NCBI RefSeq assembly: GCF_000769115.1
Contig: NZ_JQZV01000013.1
Span: 163,602-227,601, forward strand
DNA: 64,000 nucleotides
Reading direction: 5' to 3'
Source of the DNA: Porphyromonas canoris
GTDB lineage: Bacteria; Bacteroidota; Bacteroidia; Bacteroidales; Porphyromonadaceae
Part shown: piece after piece, positions 35,395 to 45,222 of the stretch
How positions within the stretch are numbered: position 1 is the first letter of the stretch
Layout: each line of letters starts with the position of its first letter
The notes under the pieces: generated by a model
The model's input: the letters and a program-made list of their open reading frames with translations, nothing else
The model's database searches: none
Told to the model about the DNA's origin: nothing
Translations under genes and position numbers: made by a program

Positions 35395-35507
35395 GGGATA
35401 AGATGCTTGTTTGCAAACTTATAGAGTTAAAGAGGAAATTGTTTTTGTTAAATATATAGAGGAGGGATATTCTATTTCTGCTTTTTCTTGACAGAGAAGC
35501 AGTATAA

Positions 35508-35544
35508 TAAAATAAAGGCTGAACTCCCAATAGGAAGTTCAGCC
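35508..35544 (-). terminator. Terminator of the lysine-fermentation operon
   Basis: On the minus strand, GGGCTGAACTT pairs with AGTTCAGCC (two-base bulge), followed by TTTATTTTATT. It lies 27 bases after the hbd stop. Confidence 0.8.
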
Positions 35545-35570
35545 CTCGTTATCTTGTTGATTCTACTTCT

Positions 35571-36413
35571 TTATTTGTATGAGAAGAAACCCTCTCCGGT
35601 CTTACGTCCAAGGAGATTGGCCCGTACCATCTTGCGAAGAAGCGGATGTGGACGATACTTGCTATCTCCGAACTCATGATAAAGCACTTCCATGATGGCA
35701 AGACAAACATCCAATCCGATAAGATCTGCCAGCGCCAACGGACCAATAGGATGCCCGGCGCCAAGCTTCATCGCTTCGTCTATCTCTTCTTTGGAGGCTA
35801 CTCCTTCTGCCAATGCTCCGATTCCTTCGTTGATCATAGGAATGAGCAGACGATTTACAAGAAATCCCGGTGCTTCGTTTACTTCAACGGGAACTTTTCC
35901 GATCTTTTCTGCCACTCCCTTTACACAGGCAAAGACATCATCGGAAGTGAGTTGACCTCGAATCACTTCGACGAGTTTGAGCACAGGAACAGGATTGAAG
36001 AAGTGCATACCGATAACTTTCTCCGGTCTCTTTGTGCAAGCAGCAATCTCTGTGATAGAGAGTGAAGAGGAGTTTGTGGCAAGAATAGTCTCCGGCTTGC
36101 AAGCCTCGTCAAGTTCCTTAAAGACACGTTTTTTTAGCTCCATATTCTCTGCAATGGCTTCCACCACAAGCGATGCATCTGCTATATCTTCGTAGATGAG
36201 CGTAGAGGAGATGCGAGAAAGAATATTGCCTTTCTCCTCTTCCGTGATGGAGTGCTTGGATACGAGCTTGACAAGAGATTTGTCTATATTGGTTATTGCA
36301 CGATCCAAAACCTCTTGAGAAAGGTCTTTCATGACCACTTGATAACCACCTTGAGCAAAGGCTTGTGCTATACCATTGCCCATGGTTCCGGTTCCTATTA
36401 CTGCTATCTTCAT
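35571..36413 (-). CDS. hbd: 3-hydroxybutyryl-CoA dehydrogenase
   Basis: 280 residues, standard length. Rossmann motif [19 protein letters not shown], the catalytic-His region [19 protein letters not shown] and the C-terminal domain [15 protein letters not shown] and [19 protein letters not shown]. It interconverts acetoacetyl-CoA and 3-hydroxybutyryl-CoA with NAD(P)H. It is the last gene of the 13-gene minus-strand operon; with crt and thiolase it links acetyl-CoA to crotonyl-CoA, so the organism can also make butyrate from acetyl-CoA. A terminator follows. Confidence 0.95.
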   Translation of the reverse strand: MKIAVIGTGTMGNGIAQAFAQGGYQVVMKDLSQEVLDRAITNIDKSLVKLVSKHSITEEEKGNILSRISSTLIYEDIADASLVVEAIAENMELKKRVFKELDEACKPETILATNSSSLSITEIAACTKRPEKVIGMHFFNPVPVLKLVEVIRGQLTSDDVFACVKGVAEKIGKVPVEVNEAPGFLVNRLLIPMINEGIGALAEGVASKEEIDEAMKLGAGHPIGPLALADLIGLDVCLAIMEVLYHEFGDSKYRPHPLLRKMVRANLLGRKTGEGFFSYK

Positions 36414-36441
36414 ATCTTTTGAGTGTTGATGGTTATTGTGT

Positions 36442-37215
36442 TTATCTGCCTTTGAATACGACCTTCTCTTTCTTCAGGAATGCTTCCATTCCTCTCTTCT
36501 GATCTTCTGTTTCAAAGCATTGGGCAAAAAGATCGACTTCAAGTTCTATCCCTTCTTCTATACTCAAGTCCCAACCTTCATTGATGGCTCTCTTGGACAG
36601 ATGTACAGCGATAGGAGCTTTTTTTGCAATTAGTCTTGCCAAAAGAATGGCTTCCTGCATGAGTGTCTCATGCGGTACAACGGTGTTGATGAGACCGATA
36701 CGTTCTGCTTCTTCCGCACCAATGATTTTTCCTGTAAAGATAAGCTCTTTAGCCTTACAGAACCCTATGGCTCTGGCTAAACGTTGAGTGCCGGAAAAAC
36801 CGGGAGTTATGCCAAGCCCGACTTCCGGTTGCCCAAACTTAGCTTTATCGGATGCAAGACGAATATCACAGGCTAAAACGAGTTCGCAACCACCTCCCAA
36901 GGCAAAGCCGTTTACTGCTGCAATAACAGGTTTAGGAGAAGCCTCTATACGACGAAAGACTGCCGCACCAAGTGTCCCAAACTCTTTGGCTGCCACATGA
37001 TCCATCTTACTCATCGCTTGTATATCCGCTCCGGCTACAAAAGCTCGGTCTGTTCCGGTGAGGATGATCACTCTAACGTCTTCATTCTGCTCCACTTCTT
37101 CAAAGCGAAGAATGAGTTCTTTTATCAGAGCAGTATGAAGAGCGTTGAGTGTTTTGACGTCATCTATACGAAGAACCGCTACATGCCCATCTATTTCTGT
37201 ATGTACGTGGCTCAT
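36442..37215 (-). CDS. crt: Enoyl-CoA hydratase (crotonase)
   Basis: 257 residues. Crotonase-fold blocks are [13 protein letters not shown] (oxyanion hole), [20 protein letters not shown] with catalytic Glu, and [19 protein letters not shown] with the second Glu region. Hydrates crotonyl-CoA to 3-hydroxybutyryl-CoA or the reverse. It is 7 bases from the thiolase gene and 28 from hbd. In this pathway crotonyl-CoA arises from 3-aminobutyryl-CoA by Kal, so crt lets carbon flow either to butyrate or back to acetyl-CoA. Confidence 0.93.
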   Translation of the reverse strand: MSHVHTEIDGHVAVLRIDDVKTLNALHTALIKELILRFEEVEQNEDVRVIILTGTDRAFVAGADIQAMSKMDHVAAKEFGTLGAAVFRRIEASPKPVIAAVNGFALGGGCELVLACDIRLASDKAKFGQPEVGLGITPGFSGTQRLARAIGFCKAKELIFTGKIIGAEEAERIGLINTVVPHETLMQEAILLARLIAKKAPIAVHLSKRAINEGWDLSIEEGIELEVDLFAQCFETEDQKRGMEAFLKKEKVVFKGR

Positions 37216-37222
37216 GCAGAGT

Positions 37223-38431
37223 TTATTTTACAGACTTAATGATAATGGCTGTTCCCATACCTCCTCCGATACAGAGAGAAGCAAGACCATACTCCTTTCC
37301 ATATCTCTTAAGTTCGTGCACAAGAGATACAAGAATTCTGTTCCCGCTTGCACCGATAGGATGGCCCAAAGCGATAGCTCCTCCATGAATATTGGTACGT
37401 TCGTCAATCCATTCACGAGAGACTCCGTGTTCTTCAATCAATCCTTTAATTACTCCAAGAGATTGTGCTGCAAATGCTTCGTTTAGCTCTATGATCTCCA
37501 TGTCGGACAACTTCATCCCTGCACGTTGCAGAGCCGAGCGAATAGCAGGAACAGGACCAAGCCCCATTACATGAGGGTCTACACCGCCTTCTCCAAATGC
37601 AACAATCTCAGCAAGAGGAGTAAGATTGTACTTCTTTACCGCGTCTTCATCTGCCAACATCACAAAAGAAGCACCATCGTTCAGTCCCGAGGCATTGCCG
37701 GCTGTTACTGTACCTTCTTTTTTGAAAGCAGGACGCAACTTGGCTAATTTCTCTAAAGAAGAACCTCTATTGGGGAATTCGTCTTTTTCAAATAGAATGG
37801 TCTCTTTTTTAGTTATGATTTCAACCGGAACAATTTCTTCTTTGAACTTGTCTCCATCTACGGCTGCGATAGCCTTTTCTTGGGAAAGTATTGCAAAACG
37901 ATCTTGATCTTCTCTTGAGATACCACACTGGTCTGCGATATTTTCTGCAGTAATTCCCATGTGATAGTTGTGGTAAGCATCTGTAAGACCATCATTTACC
38001 ATGTGATCTATAGCTTGAAGATTGCCCATCTTAAAGCCGGAACGTACATCTCCAGAAAGAATAAAACCTGCATTTGTCATGGATTCAGTTCCACCTGCAA
38101 TCACCACGGAAGCAAACCCTGCCATGATGTCTGTAACACCATTCATCACAGCTTTCATACCGCTCCCACACACCATATTTATAGAGTAGGCGGTCTTTTC
38201 TTGTGGGATACCTCCCAAAATGGCACACTGACGAGCTACGCCCTGTTTCTGTCCAGCAGAAAGAACATTTCCTGCAATGAGAGTATCTACAACGGAAGGA
38301 TCAATCTTAGTCTCTTCCAAGATATTGCTAACAACCATTGCTCCAAGTTGAGCAGGGCTGAATGGGGATAGGCTACCCATAAATTTGCCTATAGGTGTGC
38401 GCTTTGCAGCAACAATAAATACTTTTTTCAT
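37223..38431 (-). CDS. Acetyl-CoA C-acetyltransferase (thiolase)
   Basis: 402 residues. Nucleophilic Cys in INMVCGSGMKAVMNG, plus the C-terminal NIHGGAIALGHPIGASGNRIL (His) and LCIGGGMGTAIII (second Cys): a type II biosynthetic/degradative thiolase (thl/atoB class). It cleaves acetoacetyl-CoA formed by the CoA-transferase (AtoDA) to two acetyl-CoA, or runs in reverse. It lies between atoA (43 bases) and crt (7 bases). Confidence 0.95.
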   Translation of the reverse strand: MKKVFIVAAKRTPIGKFMGSLSPFSPAQLGAMVVSNILEETKIDPSVVDTLIAGNVLSAGQKQGVARQCAILGGIPQEKTAYSINMVCGSGMKAVMNGVTDIMAGFASVVIAGGTESMTNAGFILSGDVRSGFKMGNLQAIDHMVNDGLTDAYHNYHMGITAENIADQCGISREDQDRFAILSQEKAIAAVDGDKFKEEIVPVEIITKKETILFEKDEFPNRGSSLEKLAKLRPAFKKEGTVTAGNASGLNDGASFVMLADEDAVKKYNLTPLAEIVAFGEGGVDPHVMGLGPVPAIRSALQRAGMKLSDMEIIELNEAFAAQSLGVIKGLIEEHGVSREWIDERTNIHGGAIALGHPIGASGNRILVSLVHELKRYGKEYGLASLCIGGGMGTAIIIKSVK

Positions 38432-38474
38432 CTGTATAATGTTATAATATCTTTTTCTAAGACTCTTCTTAGCA

Positions 38475-39134
38475 TTAAACTGCGATAGTTTTAATATTCT
38501 CTCTGAAGATGAGCGGAGCTGCTGTGGCTGCTTCTACATCTTCTTTGGTAAACTCAGGATGTATTTCTGCTACTTCCAGACCTCTTTCAGTAACAAAAAT
38601 AACACACATTTCTGTAATAATCATGTCGACCGCTTCTTTTGCCGTAAGAGGAAGAGTACACTCCGTCATAATCTTAGGAGCACCTTTAGCTGTGTGTTCC
38701 ATGGCAAGAATCACTTTACGTGTTCCTGTAAGAAGGTCCATTGCCCCTCCCATTCCCGGAACCATCTTTCCCGGGATATTCCAGTTGGCAAGATTTCCTT
38801 TTACATCGACTTGAAGTGCTCCCAAAATGCTAATATCTACGTGCCCTCCGCGAATTATGGCAAAAGATGTTGCACTATCAAAGGAGGCAGCTCCCACATC
38901 AGGAAGAATAGCACCACCTCCTGCATTGATGTAGTGAGGGTCTTCATTCCCTGCTTCCGGTGTGCGCCCCATACCTATGAGTCCATTTTCCGATTGCAAG
39001 TATACCTTTATATCGGAGCTGAGATAGTTTGGAACAAGAGTCGGAAGACCTATTCCTAAGTTTACCACATCACCGTCCTTTAATTCTTGAGCCACCCGGC
39101 GAGCAATGACTTCTCGTATCTGATTTTTATCCAT
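38475..39134 (-). CDS. atoA: Acetoacetate CoA-transferase, beta subunit
   Basis: 219 residues, family I CoA-transferase B subunit: NLGIGLPTLVPNYL, the catalytic-Glu motif VYLQSENGLIGMG, then HVDISILGALQVDVKGNLANWNIPGKMVPGMGGAMDL. The alpha subunit is the first gene of the same operon (47682-48332), separated by nine other genes, which is unusual for a two-subunit enzyme. Together they move CoA from butyryl-CoA to acetoacetate, the characteristic last step of lysine fermentation. Confidence 0.92.
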   Translation of the reverse strand: MDKNQIREVIARRVAQELKDGDVVNLGIGLPTLVPNYLSSDIKVYLQSENGLIGMGRTPEAGNEDPHYINAGGGAILPDVGAASFDSATSFAIIRGGHVDISILGALQVDVKGNLANWNIPGKMVPGMGGAMDLLTGTRKVILAMEHTAKGAPKIMTECTLPLTAKEAVDMIITEMCVIFVTERGLEVAEIHPEFTKEDVEAATAAPLIFRENIKTIAV

Positions 39135-39146
39135 AAGGTATAGGTT

Positions 39147-39938
39147 TTATTGTTTATTAAGTCTTCGGTCTAATTCTTGTGCAACAAAAGAAGCAACATC
39201 ATCGGCATAAGTATTCATACCAAATCCGGCATCATATCCCAGCTCTTTTGCCAACTCATGGGAAATACGGGGACCTCCTGCACACAATATGACTTTATCT
39301 CTGAGGCCTTCTGCTTCCAACATTTCCACCAGCTCTATCATGTTCTTTATATGTACATCCTTTTGAGTAACGGTCTGTGAAACAAGAAGGGCATCCGCTC
39401 CGATTTCAATCGCTTTGGCTATGAAATCTTCATTTAATACCTGACTTCCCATATTGAGTGCTTCAAACATTTCGTAGCGTTCAAGACCATAGTGTCCTGC
39501 AAATCCTTTCATGTTCATGATTGCGTCAATACCCACTGTATGAGCATCCGTCCCCGTACTCGCACCTACCACAACAATTTTACGACCAATATGCTCTTTG
39601 ATAAAGTCATCAGTCATTTGCATGTCCCACTTTTCAGAGTCAACCTTAGGAACATGAATCTGAGTGTAGTCAATTGTCACGGTAGAGCTGCCGTAGCAGT
39701 TGAAGAATGTAAATCCTTCCGTCAGTTCTTTGTGATACACTATTTGGGGATTGTCAAATCCCATTTTTCGTAAAAGTTGTTTTGCTGCTTCAATGGCTTC
39801 ATCTCCGGCAGGTACCGGAAGAGTAAAACTGATTTGAGTTTTACCATCATTCATGGTATCTCCGTATGGCTTTATTTTAGTCAGATCCAGCGTTTGGTCG
39901 AAATCGTTGGCTTCTGTAGAATATAATCCTCCGCTCAT
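39147..39938 (-). CDS. kamE: Lysine 5,6-aminomutase beta subunit (B12- and PLP-binding)
   Basis: 263 residues. The base-off cobalamin motif is D131-A-H133-T-V-G136, and Lys144 (in DAIMNMKGF) is the position of the PLP Schiff-base lysine known for the clostridial enzyme; both fall at exactly the clostridial residue numbers. C-terminal Rossmann-like B12 domain: IGADALLVSQTVTQKDVHIKN and CAGGPRISHELAKELGYDAGFG. With KamD it uses adenosylcobalamin to shift the terminal amino group of beta-lysine, giving 3,5-diaminohexanoate. 25 bases after kamD and 12 before atoA. Confidence 0.96.
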   Translation of the reverse strand: MSGGLYSTEANDFDQTLDLTKIKPYGDTMNDGKTQISFTLPVPAGDEAIEAAKQLLRKMGFDNPQIVYHKELTEGFTFFNCYGSSTVTIDYTQIHVPKVDSEKWDMQMTDDFIKEHIGRKIVVVGASTGTDAHTVGIDAIMNMKGFAGHYGLERYEMFEALNMGSQVLNEDFIAKAIEIGADALLVSQTVTQKDVHIKNMIELVEMLEAEGLRDKVILCAGGPRISHELAKELGYDAGFGMNTYADDVASFVAQELDRRLNKQ

Positions 39939-39963
39939 GTAAATATACGATTGTTAGATGTTA

Positions 39964-41523
39964 CTATTTTACCGGGTTCATAATCTCTATGAAAGGATTA
40001 TAATAGTGTTCTCCCTTCATTACAACTCCTGCAAGACCTTTACCTCCATTCATAGGACGCTTTACATCTGCAAAGATTCCTTTCTCAATAGCAGTAAAAA
40101 GTCCTACTTTTTCGAGTTCATCCAGTAGTTTGATAGTCTTAGCCAAGACTTCTTTTGCTCTTGTTTGAATAATACCTCCCTCCTTATATTCCATCTCTTC
40201 TCCGATGGAGCGCATGTTATTGAAGATATATTTTGCATTTTCGATGGAAAGGTATCTATCACTCATGAAGGGAGTATGGATGGCTTCGGTAGGCATACCC
40301 AAGAGCTGAATACCTTGATGCGTCCAAATTCCAATCATATTAAACAGGGCATCTTGGAGGTGTCCTCTGAAGATATTTCCAGTCATGAACTTTGTCGGAG
40401 GCATATATTTTAGAGGTGCTTTGGGAAAGATCTCCCTTGTCATCTGTGCTTGTGCCAATTCATATAAGAAGCCATTTTCGAGTTCGGGATCCATTTCAAA
40501 AGCATGACCGAGTCCCATTTGCTCTTCCGGAAGACCGGCAAGAAGTGCAAGCTGTTCATTGATGATATCAGAAGCCAATACCGTATGAGCTTCTTCTACT
40601 GCATCTGCTGTTGTGAGATAGTTGTCTTCTCCTGTATTTATGATAACTCCAGCAAAACCATTGATGACGCGAGACATGAATTGGTCAACAAGAGTTCGTT
40701 GCATATTGATGTCGCGGAAGAGAATACCATAAAGCGCATCATTCAACATGACATCCAAGCCTTCCAATGCTCCCATTGCTGCAATCTCCGGCATACATAG
40801 TCCGGAACAATAGTTACAGAGACGAATGTATCGCCCGACTTCTTCTCCGACTTTGTCCAATGCTTGACGCATAATTCGGAAGTTTTCCTGAGTCGCAAAT
40901 GTTCCTCCAAAACCTTCTGTCGTGGCACCATAAGGGACATAGTCGAGAAGACTCTGCCCAGTGGTACGAATTACGGCAATAATATCTGCTCCCTGCCTTG
41001 CAGCAGCTTCTGCTTGTACAACATCTTCGTATATATTACCGGTAGCAACAATCACATAGAGATAAGGCTTAGAACCTTCACCGATAGTAGCCAGATAGTG
41101 TTCTCTTTTCTTGCGTCTATCTGAAATCTTAGTGATACTTTCATCTACAGAAGGCTTCAGTGTCTTTGCTACTTCTTCTTTGGAAATGTAAGGGAAAGAA
41201 GTAATATCCATTTCTCCGGCTCCTACTTTTTCAGCGATCTGTTGGGCTGAAAGCTTGGTTGCAGCCATTGCATTCGCCAAAAAGAAGAGAACACCATGTT
41301 CCAGTACTCCTTTGCTTTTAAGATCATCGACAAGGACATTGGGTAGAGGCACCCCATTGGCATCTACATTATCCACGCCTATAAGGCGACAAAGTGTGCG
41401 TTCTACCGCCACAGTAGAGTAATCTTTTACGAAGTCTTGCACTCCATCTGCAATCTTTCGAGCAACGCTTCTTGCGTACTCTACATCCTTAAAGTCTATT
41501 CCTAATTTACTTTTCTGCATCAT
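39964..41523 (-). CDS. kamD: Lysine 5,6-aminomutase alpha subunit
   Basis: 519 residues, full length. TIM-barrel subunit with KLGIDFKDVEYARSVARKIADGVQ at the N-terminus, an ATGNIYEDVVQAEAAARQGADIIAVIRTTGQSLLDY block, and ICNYCSGLC-type and ALYGILFRDINMQRTLVDQF blocks characteristic of KamD/OAM-like enzymes. Works with KamE; the radical reaction inactivates the cofactor, which explains the adjacent kamB/kamC. 23 bases after kamC and 25 before kamE. Confidence 0.95.
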   Translation of the reverse strand: MMQKSKLGIDFKDVEYARSVARKIADGVQDFVKDYSTVAVERTLCRLIGVDNVDANGVPLPNVLVDDLKSKGVLEHGVLFFLANAMAATKLSAQQIAEKVGAGEMDITSFPYISKEEVAKTLKPSVDESITKISDRRKKREHYLATIGEGSKPYLYVIVATGNIYEDVVQAEAAARQGADIIAVIRTTGQSLLDYVPYGATTEGFGGTFATQENFRIMRQALDKVGEEVGRYIRLCNYCSGLCMPEIAAMGALEGLDVMLNDALYGILFRDINMQRTLVDQFMSRVINGFAGVIINTGEDNYLTTADAVEEAHTVLASDIINEQLALLAGLPEEQMGLGHAFEMDPELENGFLYELAQAQMTREIFPKAPLKYMPPTKFMTGNIFRGHLQDALFNMIGIWTHQGIQLLGMPTEAIHTPFMSDRYLSIENAKYIFNNMRSIGEEMEYKEGGIIQTRAKEVLAKTIKLLDELEKVGLFTAIEKGIFADVKRPMNGGKGLAGVVMKGEHYYNPFIEIMNPVK

Positions 41524-41546
41524 TGCTACTGCTGATACTTTATATT

Positions 41547-42947
41547 TTATATGTTATTCTTCAAATGTCTTTTGATGTGTAGAAGAAATTCATCGTTTAC
41601 TCCTACTATCTCAGCTATACGGATAGCCTCATGAGGCACATCTCGTGCTGTGGTCTCTTCTAATGAATAGTCTATATAATCATTTATATGCTCTACGCTT
41701 ACTTTGCCGGAAGTACACCTTTCTTCTCTGAAACCTTTTACTCTAAGTTTTCTTACAGGCATATCTATGCCATAGTGAGTGGTAATAACGGCACGTACAT
41801 TCTCTTTTACCAAAAACTCCAACATTCCACATACAATGGCTTGTCCTTCTACCGGATTCGTTGTTCTTGCTAATTCGTCTATGAGGACCAGCATAGACGT
41901 TCCCTTTTGTGCTTCTAAAACAATGTCGTTGACTTTTAGCATTTCAGAAGCATAAGAAGATAAGCCTCTGCTCTCATCTTCTCCGTCTCCGGATATTATA
42001 GCAATCCTTTTTACCGGAGCAACTGTTGCAGAGGTTGCCGGAATAAAAAATCCAAACTGTGTCAAGGTTTGTGCAAGAGCAATACTTTTCAGGAAAACAC
42101 TCTTCCCGGCCATATTTGCTCCGGTAACCACGGTTGGACTTTGGGGTAAAACTACATCAACGGGCTGAAACCTTTTTCCTTTTTCCTCTAAGTAAGTACT
42201 GACTTCCGGATGGAATAGTCCCTCAAAATATGTCTTCTCCTCGACTATTGAAGGCTTGCAGAGGGTCATTTTGATCGCTTGCTTAGCTTTAGCCAATAAG
42301 AGATCCAAATGTCCCATTTCATTCAGAGCTACAACAAGGCTTGATGCATATTCTTGCAGTTTGGCTGTCAAGGTTGTACGAATGTCATCTTCAAGACGAA
42401 CAGACTGAATACGTACACTCTCTATTTCCTCTTCCGGATAGCCCTTTTCTGCCATGTGTCGTATTTGAGCCCTTAGTGAAGCCAGAGTCGGAGAGTAAGA
42501 ATCATAGATATAAAAATGAGGGATGCGTTTGCCTTCCGGGTCCAGCAAGTCAACAACAGGTTCCAAGTCAGGAACGAATAGGAAAGAAAGATTTAGCTGC
42601 TCTCCCAATTCCCGGCAGTGTACCGCTAATAGAGCCAAATTTTTTATCTCAAAGAGCTCTATATCGGTCAGTTGAACCTTTGCTGACAGGCTTGAAAGAG
42701 TTCCTTTGATATCTCTTAACTGCATCAACTTTACTTCCATGACAGTAACAGGTTCTTTGAATTCCGGAGAGAGTAATCTTTCTTTTAGCAACTCTACTTC
42801 AGAAAGAGCTTGTTCTATTTCTGTCTTATCGGTCAGGAACGGAGACTCTGAAAGGCATCTGCGCCCAACAGGAGAGAGAATGCTCAAATCCTCAAGCATA
42901 AAGCGAAATCCGCTTATCTCTTCTAGCGCTTGCTTAATCGACATCAT
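41547..42947 (-). CDS. kamC: MutS-related ATPase, lysine 5,6-aminomutase reactivase KamC
   Basis: 466 residues, a truncated MutS-like protein: a central lever/clamp-like helical region and a C-terminal ATPase with Walker A TGANMAGKSVFLKS, Walker B MLVLIDELARTTNPVEGQA, and TTHYGIDM; the mismatch-recognition domain of real MutS is missing. Homologues occur next to kamDE in lysine fermenters and are named the ATPase of a reactivase that exchanges damaged cobalamin from the aminomutase. It overlaps kamB by 4 bases, so the two are translationally coupled. Role inferred from context and family naming, not from tests here. Confidence 0.85.
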   Translation of the reverse strand: MMSIKQALEEISGFRFMLEDLSILSPVGRRCLSESPFLTDKTEIEQALSEVELLKERLLSPEFKEPVTVMEVKLMQLRDIKGTLSSLSAKVQLTDIELFEIKNLALLAVHCRELGEQLNLSFLFVPDLEPVVDLLDPEGKRIPHFYIYDSYSPTLASLRAQIRHMAEKGYPEEEIESVRIQSVRLEDDIRTTLTAKLQEYASSLVVALNEMGHLDLLLAKAKQAIKMTLCKPSIVEEKTYFEGLFHPEVSTYLEEKGKRFQPVDVVLPQSPTVVTGANMAGKSVFLKSIALAQTLTQFGFFIPATSATVAPVKRIAIISGDGEDESRGLSSYASEMLKVNDIVLEAQKGTSMLVLIDELARTTNPVEGQAIVCGMLEFLVKENVRAVITTHYGIDMPVRKLRVKGFREERCTSGKVSVEHINDYIDYSLEETTARDVPHEAIRIAEIVGVNDEFLLHIKRHLKNNI

Positions 42948-43945
42948 ATTCTTTTAATATCATATACCGGGATTTGCAGAGCCTCTTGCATCTCTTCTTT
43001 CAGTAGATCCGAATTGAGGCAGATCCCATTCGGAGCCAGAGGATTTATGGTAACGGCTATGAGATTGGTTTGTTGAAGAGTTCTTACAATATTTCCTTCC
43101 CTTTCGTAGGCATCAAGGACATTGGGAGAGAGAAATAGCTTTGTAAAGTCTTGAACAATCAGCTCTACATTTCTTTTTTGTAATCTGAGAGTCTCCAAGA
43201 ACTTATCACTTACCAACCCCGATACGTATATCCTATTCCCAAAACCAAATAGCTCTTTGGTGCTTTTCTCTGCCAAGAAAATCGACGGTATTCCCAAATC
43301 ATGAATCGCATCATTTTCATCAACAGCCCAAATCCCTCCCGTTATGTTTGATAGGGATGAGGCTAAGGCAGATTCAATAGCCGGGATACCTATAAGCCGT
43401 TTCACGAACTGTGTTTGACGCACGAGTTGAGAAATATTGGCAGAAAGAGCGGCTCCTGTTGCAAGCACCATAGCATCCGTTACAGCTGGAGAAGCCAAAC
43501 TCATACGAGAAAGAGCTCCATCCACCAAGGTCGTCTTTATATTTAGTCCCTTTAGTCGCTTTATCAGTCTTTTTGTGCCCGCTGTATTGGACGGACCGGA
43601 GATCAAGCATTTCCCCGATAGTACGGAACGTGCTGTTATGAGTCTTCCCAAAGCCGTTTGTTCACTACTGACATCCAATATTTCGGAGATGAGCCTGCGC
43701 CTTTGATAGTGATTTTCAGAAGTAACAAAGGTCATCCCTTCATATATGGTTATTTCCGGCTTCGGTGTCCTGGTTACACGATCGGTATCTTCGCCATCCA
43801 CCCCAATAGAAGTTAAAGCAATAGAGGTATCCATCGTGCTTATTCTACGAAGAATATAATTAAGACACTCTGTCTTTCCGGTATTCTTCTCCAAGCCAAC
43901 GATGGATACACTCTCGTGCTCTAATATGTCTTTTATAAAAGGCAT
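42944..43945 (-). CDS. kamB: Lysine 5,6-aminomutase reactivase subunit KamB
   Basis: 333 residues with a Walker A motif SIVGLEKNTGKTECLNYIL near residue 15 and a long segment rich in small residues (SLASPAVTDAMVLATGAALSANISQ) and an FLAEKSTKELF region. No other family is recognised. Consistent partnership with KamC (overlap of 4 bases) and location between kamA and kamDE support the reactivase role. The P-loop suggests that KamB also binds nucleotide. Specific mechanism is inference. Confidence 0.8.
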   Translation of the reverse strand: MPFIKDILEHESVSIVGLEKNTGKTECLNYILRRISTMDTSIALTSIGVDGEDTDRVTRTPKPEITIYEGMTFVTSENHYQRRRLISEILDVSSEQTALGRLITARSVLSGKCLISGPSNTAGTKRLIKRLKGLNIKTTLVDGALSRMSLASPAVTDAMVLATGAALSANISQLVRQTQFVKRLIGIPAIESALASSLSNITGGIWAVDENDAIHDLGIPSIFLAEKSTKELFGFGNRIYVSGLVSDKFLETLRLQKRNVELIVQDFTKLFLSPNVLDAYEREGNIVRTLQQTNLIAVTINPLAPNGICLNSDLLKEEMQEALQIPVYDIKRI

Positions 43946-43972
43946 ACTTTTAAGGGGGCATGGTCTTTTGCC

Positions 43973-45217
43973 TTAGTGTTCGTTCCGTTTGTGTCTTGCA
44001 AGTTCTTTAGGTTCTATGGAAAGTTGTTGACCTCCCAATAGTGCAGCAACGCCTTCTTTGGCTTTCTGCTTCTTGCACTCCTCGCAGTGACACTCTTCTA
44101 CATAATCTTCCGGTTCGGTATAAGTGCTTATAACACCTTCGTAGTTGCGCACTACCACACGATTAGGACTTTGAGAGATCATGTACGATGGCATAACCGG
44201 TATTTTACCGCCACCACCGGGAGCATCTATAACGAAAGTCGGTACTGCATAGCCGGAAGTATGTCCGCGAAGATTCTCAATGATTTCTATACCCTTGGAT
44301 ACAGGAGTACGGAAGTGTCCGATACCCATACTTTGGTCACATATATAGATATAGTAAGGACGAACACGGATTTTTACCAACTCATGTACCAGCTTCTTCA
44401 TAATATGAGTACAATCATTGATTCCACGCAGGAGTACGCTTTGATTTCCCAAAGGGACACCGGCATTTGCCAAACGTGCACAAGCTTCTGACGACTCCTT
44501 TGTTATCTCGTTCGGGTGATTAAAGTGTGTATTCAGCCATATCGGATGATACTTCTTTATCATTTCACAAAACTCAGGAGTAATACGCTGAGGCATTACA
44601 ACCGGAGTTCTTGATCCGAAGCGGATAATTTCCACATGAGGAATTTCTCTAAGACGTTGCAGTATGTACTCAATCTTGGAGTCGCTCATAAGAAGAGCAT
44701 CTCCTCCGGAAAGTAGAACGTCTCTTACCTGAGGAGTACGTGCTATGTAGTCTATGCACGCATCTATACGCTTTTGAGGAGAAGCAGCGTCTCTTTGTCC
44801 GGCAAAGCGACGTCTTGTACAGTGTCTGCAATACATTGCACACATATCCGTGATGAGGAATAAAACTCTGTCCGGATAGCGGTGTGTAAGTCCCGGAACA
44901 GGAGAGTCGCTATCTTCATGAAGAGGGTCCTGTAAATCCGAAGGACTTACATGAAGCTCATTTTCTGTCGGAATAGACTGCTTTCTTACCGGGTCATGAG
45001 GATCGTTAGGGTCTATCAAACTTAAATAGTAAGGTGTGATAGACATTCTTATAGTCTTGAGGCTTTCTCGAATCCCTTGCTCCTCTTCCGGTGTGAGAGA
45101 AATATACTTTTTAAGGTCTTCGACAGTCTCTATTCTGTTTTTTACCTGCCATTTCCAATCGTTCCATTCTTCATCTGAAACATTCGGAAAGAACAGTTTC
45201 CTATTACTTTCTCTCAT
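43973..45217 (-). CDS. kamA: Lysine 2,3-aminomutase (radical SAM)
   Basis: 414 residues, full length. The 4Fe-4S motif is Cys126-x3-Cys130-x2-Cys133 (MCAMYCRHCTRR), followed by SGGDALLM, the SAM-binding strand, and GSRTPVVMPQRI. PLP-lysine is expected in the C-terminal half around PSYMISQSPNRVV. The C-terminal zinc motif ECHCEECKKQKA resembles the dimer Zn site of clostridial KamA. It converts L-lysine to L-beta-lysine, the first step of the pathway. It is 5 bases downstream of kdd. Confidence 0.96.
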   Translation of the reverse strand: MRESNRKLFFPNVSDEEWNDWKWQVKNRIETVEDLKKYISLTPEEEQGIRESLKTIRMSITPYYLSLIDPNDPHDPVRKQSIPTENELHVSPSDLQDPLHEDSDSPVPGLTHRYPDRVLFLITDMCAMYCRHCTRRRFAGQRDAASPQKRIDACIDYIARTPQVRDVLLSGGDALLMSDSKIEYILQRLREIPHVEIIRFGSRTPVVMPQRITPEFCEMIKKYHPIWLNTHFNHPNEITKESSEACARLANAGVPLGNQSVLLRGINDCTHIMKKLVHELVKIRVRPYYIYICDQSMGIGHFRTPVSKGIEIIENLRGHTSGYAVPTFVIDAPGGGGKIPVMPSYMISQSPNRVVVRNYEGVISTYTEPEDYVEECHCEECKKQKAKEGVAALLGGQQLSIEPKELARHKRNEH

Positions 45218-45222
45218 AAGGC

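Noticed and set aside
41547..42947. DNA mismatch repair protein MutS
   Set aside because: Too short, no mismatch-binding domain, and embedded between kamB and kamD; KamC explains it better.
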